Source of the DNA: JBBILG01 sp037445085
GTDB taxonomy: Bacteria > Pseudomonadota > Gammaproteobacteria > Burkholderiales > Methylophilaceae
Direction: 5' to 3'
Length of the DNA stretch: 14,674 bases
Assembly: GCA_037445085.1 (NCBI GenBank)
Contig: JBBILG010000043.1
Location: 1 to 14,674, forward strand
Below the pieces are notes generated by a model. That model saw only the letters and a program-made list of their open reading frames with translations, was not told the DNA's origin and made no database searches. This document shows positions 13,757 to 14,674 of this stretch, one piece after another. Made by a program: the position numbers and the translations under genes. Every line of letters begins with the position of its first letter. Positions within the stretch are counted from its first letter, which is position 1.

Positions 13757-13871
13757 CCCCTTTGAGCTTCCCCCGAAATTTCGTCTTCCAGGAGAGCAGG
13801 TGGGATGACGAAACAGGAGGGAATAGATGTTCAAGATGCCGAAGCCGGAATACTGTCAGGAGGTAGAAACG
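13757..13871 (+). pseudogene. Island debris with a possible transposase-like start
   Basis: No intact gene is seen here. A strong ribosome site AGGAGG (13815-13820) precedes an ATG at 13827 giving MFKMPKPEYCQEVET before the frame runs into the terminator and the tRNA. MPKPEYxxEF-like openings remind me of IS3-family OrfA proteins, so this may be a decayed transposase start; that is a weak guess. The stretch also holds the palindrome CGAAATTTCG (13774-13783) and a 7-bp inverted pair TTTCGTC/GACGAAA (13779-13785, 13807-13813). Confidence 0.3.
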
Positions 13872-13893
13872 AAAAACCCCGCACAGCGCGGGG
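13872..13893 (-). terminator. Rho-independent terminator downstream of tRNA-Ser
   Basis: On the minus strand GCGCTGTGC sits in a stem CCCCGC (13893-13888) / GCGGGG (13882-13877) with a 5-nt loop, followed directly by TTTTT (13876-13872). It lies 47 nt beyond the tRNA 3' end and is correctly oriented to end that transcript. Confidence 0.8.
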
Positions 13894-13940
13894 CTCAGCG
13901 GGGTCATTGTTCAGTCGTGGACTGGTTTACTAAAATTTAC

Positions 13941-14034
13941 TGGCGGAGAGAGAGGGATTCGAACCCTCGATACAGGTTTAAGCCCGTATGCTTCCTTAGC
14001 AGGGAAGTGCCTTCGACCTCTCGGCCATCTCTCC
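13941..14034 (-). tRNA. tRNA-Ser (anticodon GCT)
   Basis: The minus strand gives a class II tRNA: acceptor GGAGAGA (14034-14028) with TCTCTCC, the D arm TGGCCGAGAGGTCGAAGGC, and anticodon stem CTTCC/GGAAG around loop CTGCTAA. The anticodon is GCT, reading AGC/AGT. A long variable arm (ATACGGG..CCTGTAT) and T arm GAGGGTTCGAATCCCTC follow. Discriminator G and encoded CCA (13943-13941). It lies directly downstream of lysC and has its own promoter and terminator. Confidence 0.96.
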
Positions 14035-14047
14035 GCGCAAGGGCGCA

Positions 14048-14076
14048 AGAATACTCTTGTCCCCGCAAAAAATCAA
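14048..14076 (-). promoter_or_regulatory. Promoter of tRNA-Ser
   Basis: On the minus strand TTGATT (14076-14071) and TATTCT (14053-14048) are spaced by exactly 17 bp and end 13 nt before the tRNA 5' end. The stretch after the -10 is GC-rich (TGCGCCC), the discriminator type associated with stringent control. It starts 4 nt after the lysC stop codon. Confidence 0.65.
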
Positions 14077-14080
14077 ACCA

Positions 14081-14674
14081 TCAGGCGGTCTGGTCGAGCC
14101 CGAAAGACTGGTGCAGCACGCGCACCGCAAGTTCCAGGTATTTCTCTTCGATCACCACGGAAATCTTGATTTCCGAGGTGGAGATCATCTGGATGTTGAT
14201 GCCTTCCTCGGCCAGGGTGCGGAACATCTGACTGGCGATGCCGACGTGCGAGCGCATACCCACGCCGACCACCGACACCTTGGCGATTCTGTCGTCGCCG
14301 ATGATCTCGCGCGCGACGATGTGGCCCTGTACCTTGTCGCGCAGGATGGCGAGCGCCTTGCCGAGTTCGTTCTTGTGCACGGTGAAGGTGAAGTCGGTGG
14401 TGCCGTCGGCGCCCACGTTCTGGATGATCATGTCCACGTCGATGTTGGCGTCGGCGATCGGCCCCAGGATCTGGTAGGCGATGCCGGGGCGGTCCGGAAC
14501 GCCGAGCACGGTGACCTTGGCTTCATCGCGGTTGAAGGCGATGCCGGAAATGATGGGCTGTTCCATGTTGTCGTCTTCCTCGAAAGTGATCAGCGTGCCG
14601 TCGCCCGGTTCGTCCAGGAAAGAAGACAGCACGCGAAGTTTTACTTTGTATTTGCCGGCGAATTCCACCGAGCG
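14081..14674 (-). CDS. lysC: Aspartate kinase, C-terminal regulatory half (runs off the window)
   Basis: Aspartate kinase phosphorylates L-aspartate as the first step to lysine, threonine, methionine and diaminopimelate. The 197 residues present are the C-terminal half of a protein of about 405. They contain two ACT domains that bind amino-acid effectors: VTVLGVPDRPGIAYQILGPI followed by NIDVDMIIQNV, and VSVVGVGMRSHVGIASQMF followed by INIQMISTSEIKISVVI. Upstream, GTLITFEEDD belongs to the linker from the kinase domain, which lies outside the window. The end is HQSFGLDQTA. The internal ATG near 14666 is not the true start. The gene is followed by tRNA-Ser(GCT), an order I recall from other betaproteobacteria. 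Confidence 0.95.
   Translation of the reverse strand, partial: RSVEFAGKYKVKLRVLSSFLDEPGDGTLITFEEDDNMEQPIISGIAFNRDEAKVTVLGVPDRPGIAYQILGPIADANIDVDMIIQNVGADGTTDFTFTVHKNELGKALAILRDKVQGHIVAREIIGDDRIAKVSVVGVGMRSHVGIASQMFRTLAEEGINIQMISTSEIKISVVIEEKYLELAVRVLHQSFGLDQTA

Noticed and set aside
13827..14231. 134-codon plus-strand open frame
   Set aside because: It runs through the terminator and the whole tRNA-Ser gene into lysC antisense; only its first dozen codons might be a gene relic.
1..14674. CRISPR array, toxin-antitoxin pair or defence island
   Set aside because: No regularly spaced repeats are visible and no gene with such motifs was found on either strand.

Overview
The window reads as GC-rich chromosomal DNA from a betaproteobacterium (or close relative). 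The order suhB / trmJ-cysE-iscR-desulfurase-iscS-iscU-iscA-hscB-hscA, the style of the HscA, CysE and IscA proteins, and lysC followed by a tRNA-Ser all fit that group. A sulfur- or iron-oxidising Nitrosomonadales-type organism is possible, but I cannot fix a genus. Ten Ns at 11429-11438 show that this is a scaffolded draft or metagenome assembly.

Region 1 (1-6515, all on the minus strand) is an iron-sulfur cluster assembly locus. It runs, in transcription order, trmJ (tRNA ribose methyltransferase), cysE (serine acetyltransferase), iscR (Fe-S sensing repressor), a second NifS/IscS-like cysteine desulfurase, iscS, iscU, iscA, hscB and hscA (cut by the window edge). CysE makes the precursor of cysteine. 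The desulfurases take sulfur from cysteine, IscU is the scaffold, IscA is a carrier, and HscB/HscA release the cluster. IscR has its full C/C/C/H cluster ligand set and is preceded by a good candidate IscR operator/promoter that overlaps the cysE stop codon.

Region 2 (6590-7754, plus) holds suhB (inositol monophosphatase family) and an overlapping DUF1992 gene.

Region 3 (7762-8381) looks scarred. A minus-strand gene lacking its 5' end and a plus-strand mutS remnant lacking its 5' end sit head to head, followed by tRNA-Arg(CCG) on the minus strand. A single deletion removing both 5' ends, or a mis-join in the assembly, would explain this.

Region 4 (8422-13554) has a small conserved-looking hypothetical gene (minus), then a probable two-gene signalling operon on the plus strand. 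The first gene is a 702-aa HDOD-GAF-like-histidine kinase. The second is a response regulator-PAS-GGDEF-EAL protein that is interrupted only by the assembly gap. A small zinc-ribbon protein gene (minus) converges on it.

Region 5 (13555-14674) contains a fragment of a P4-type integrase, a possible transposase start fragment, a rho-independent terminator, tRNA-Ser(GCT) with a recognisable promoter, and the 3' half of lysC (aspartate kinase). The integrase fragment next to the tRNA suggests the footprint of a lost genomic island.

No CRISPR array, intact insertion sequence or clearly novel defence system is visible. The most interesting items are the two gene-debris zones beside tRNA genes, the double-operator architecture in front of iscR, the tandem desulfurases and the HDOD-kinase/c-di-GMP regulator pair.
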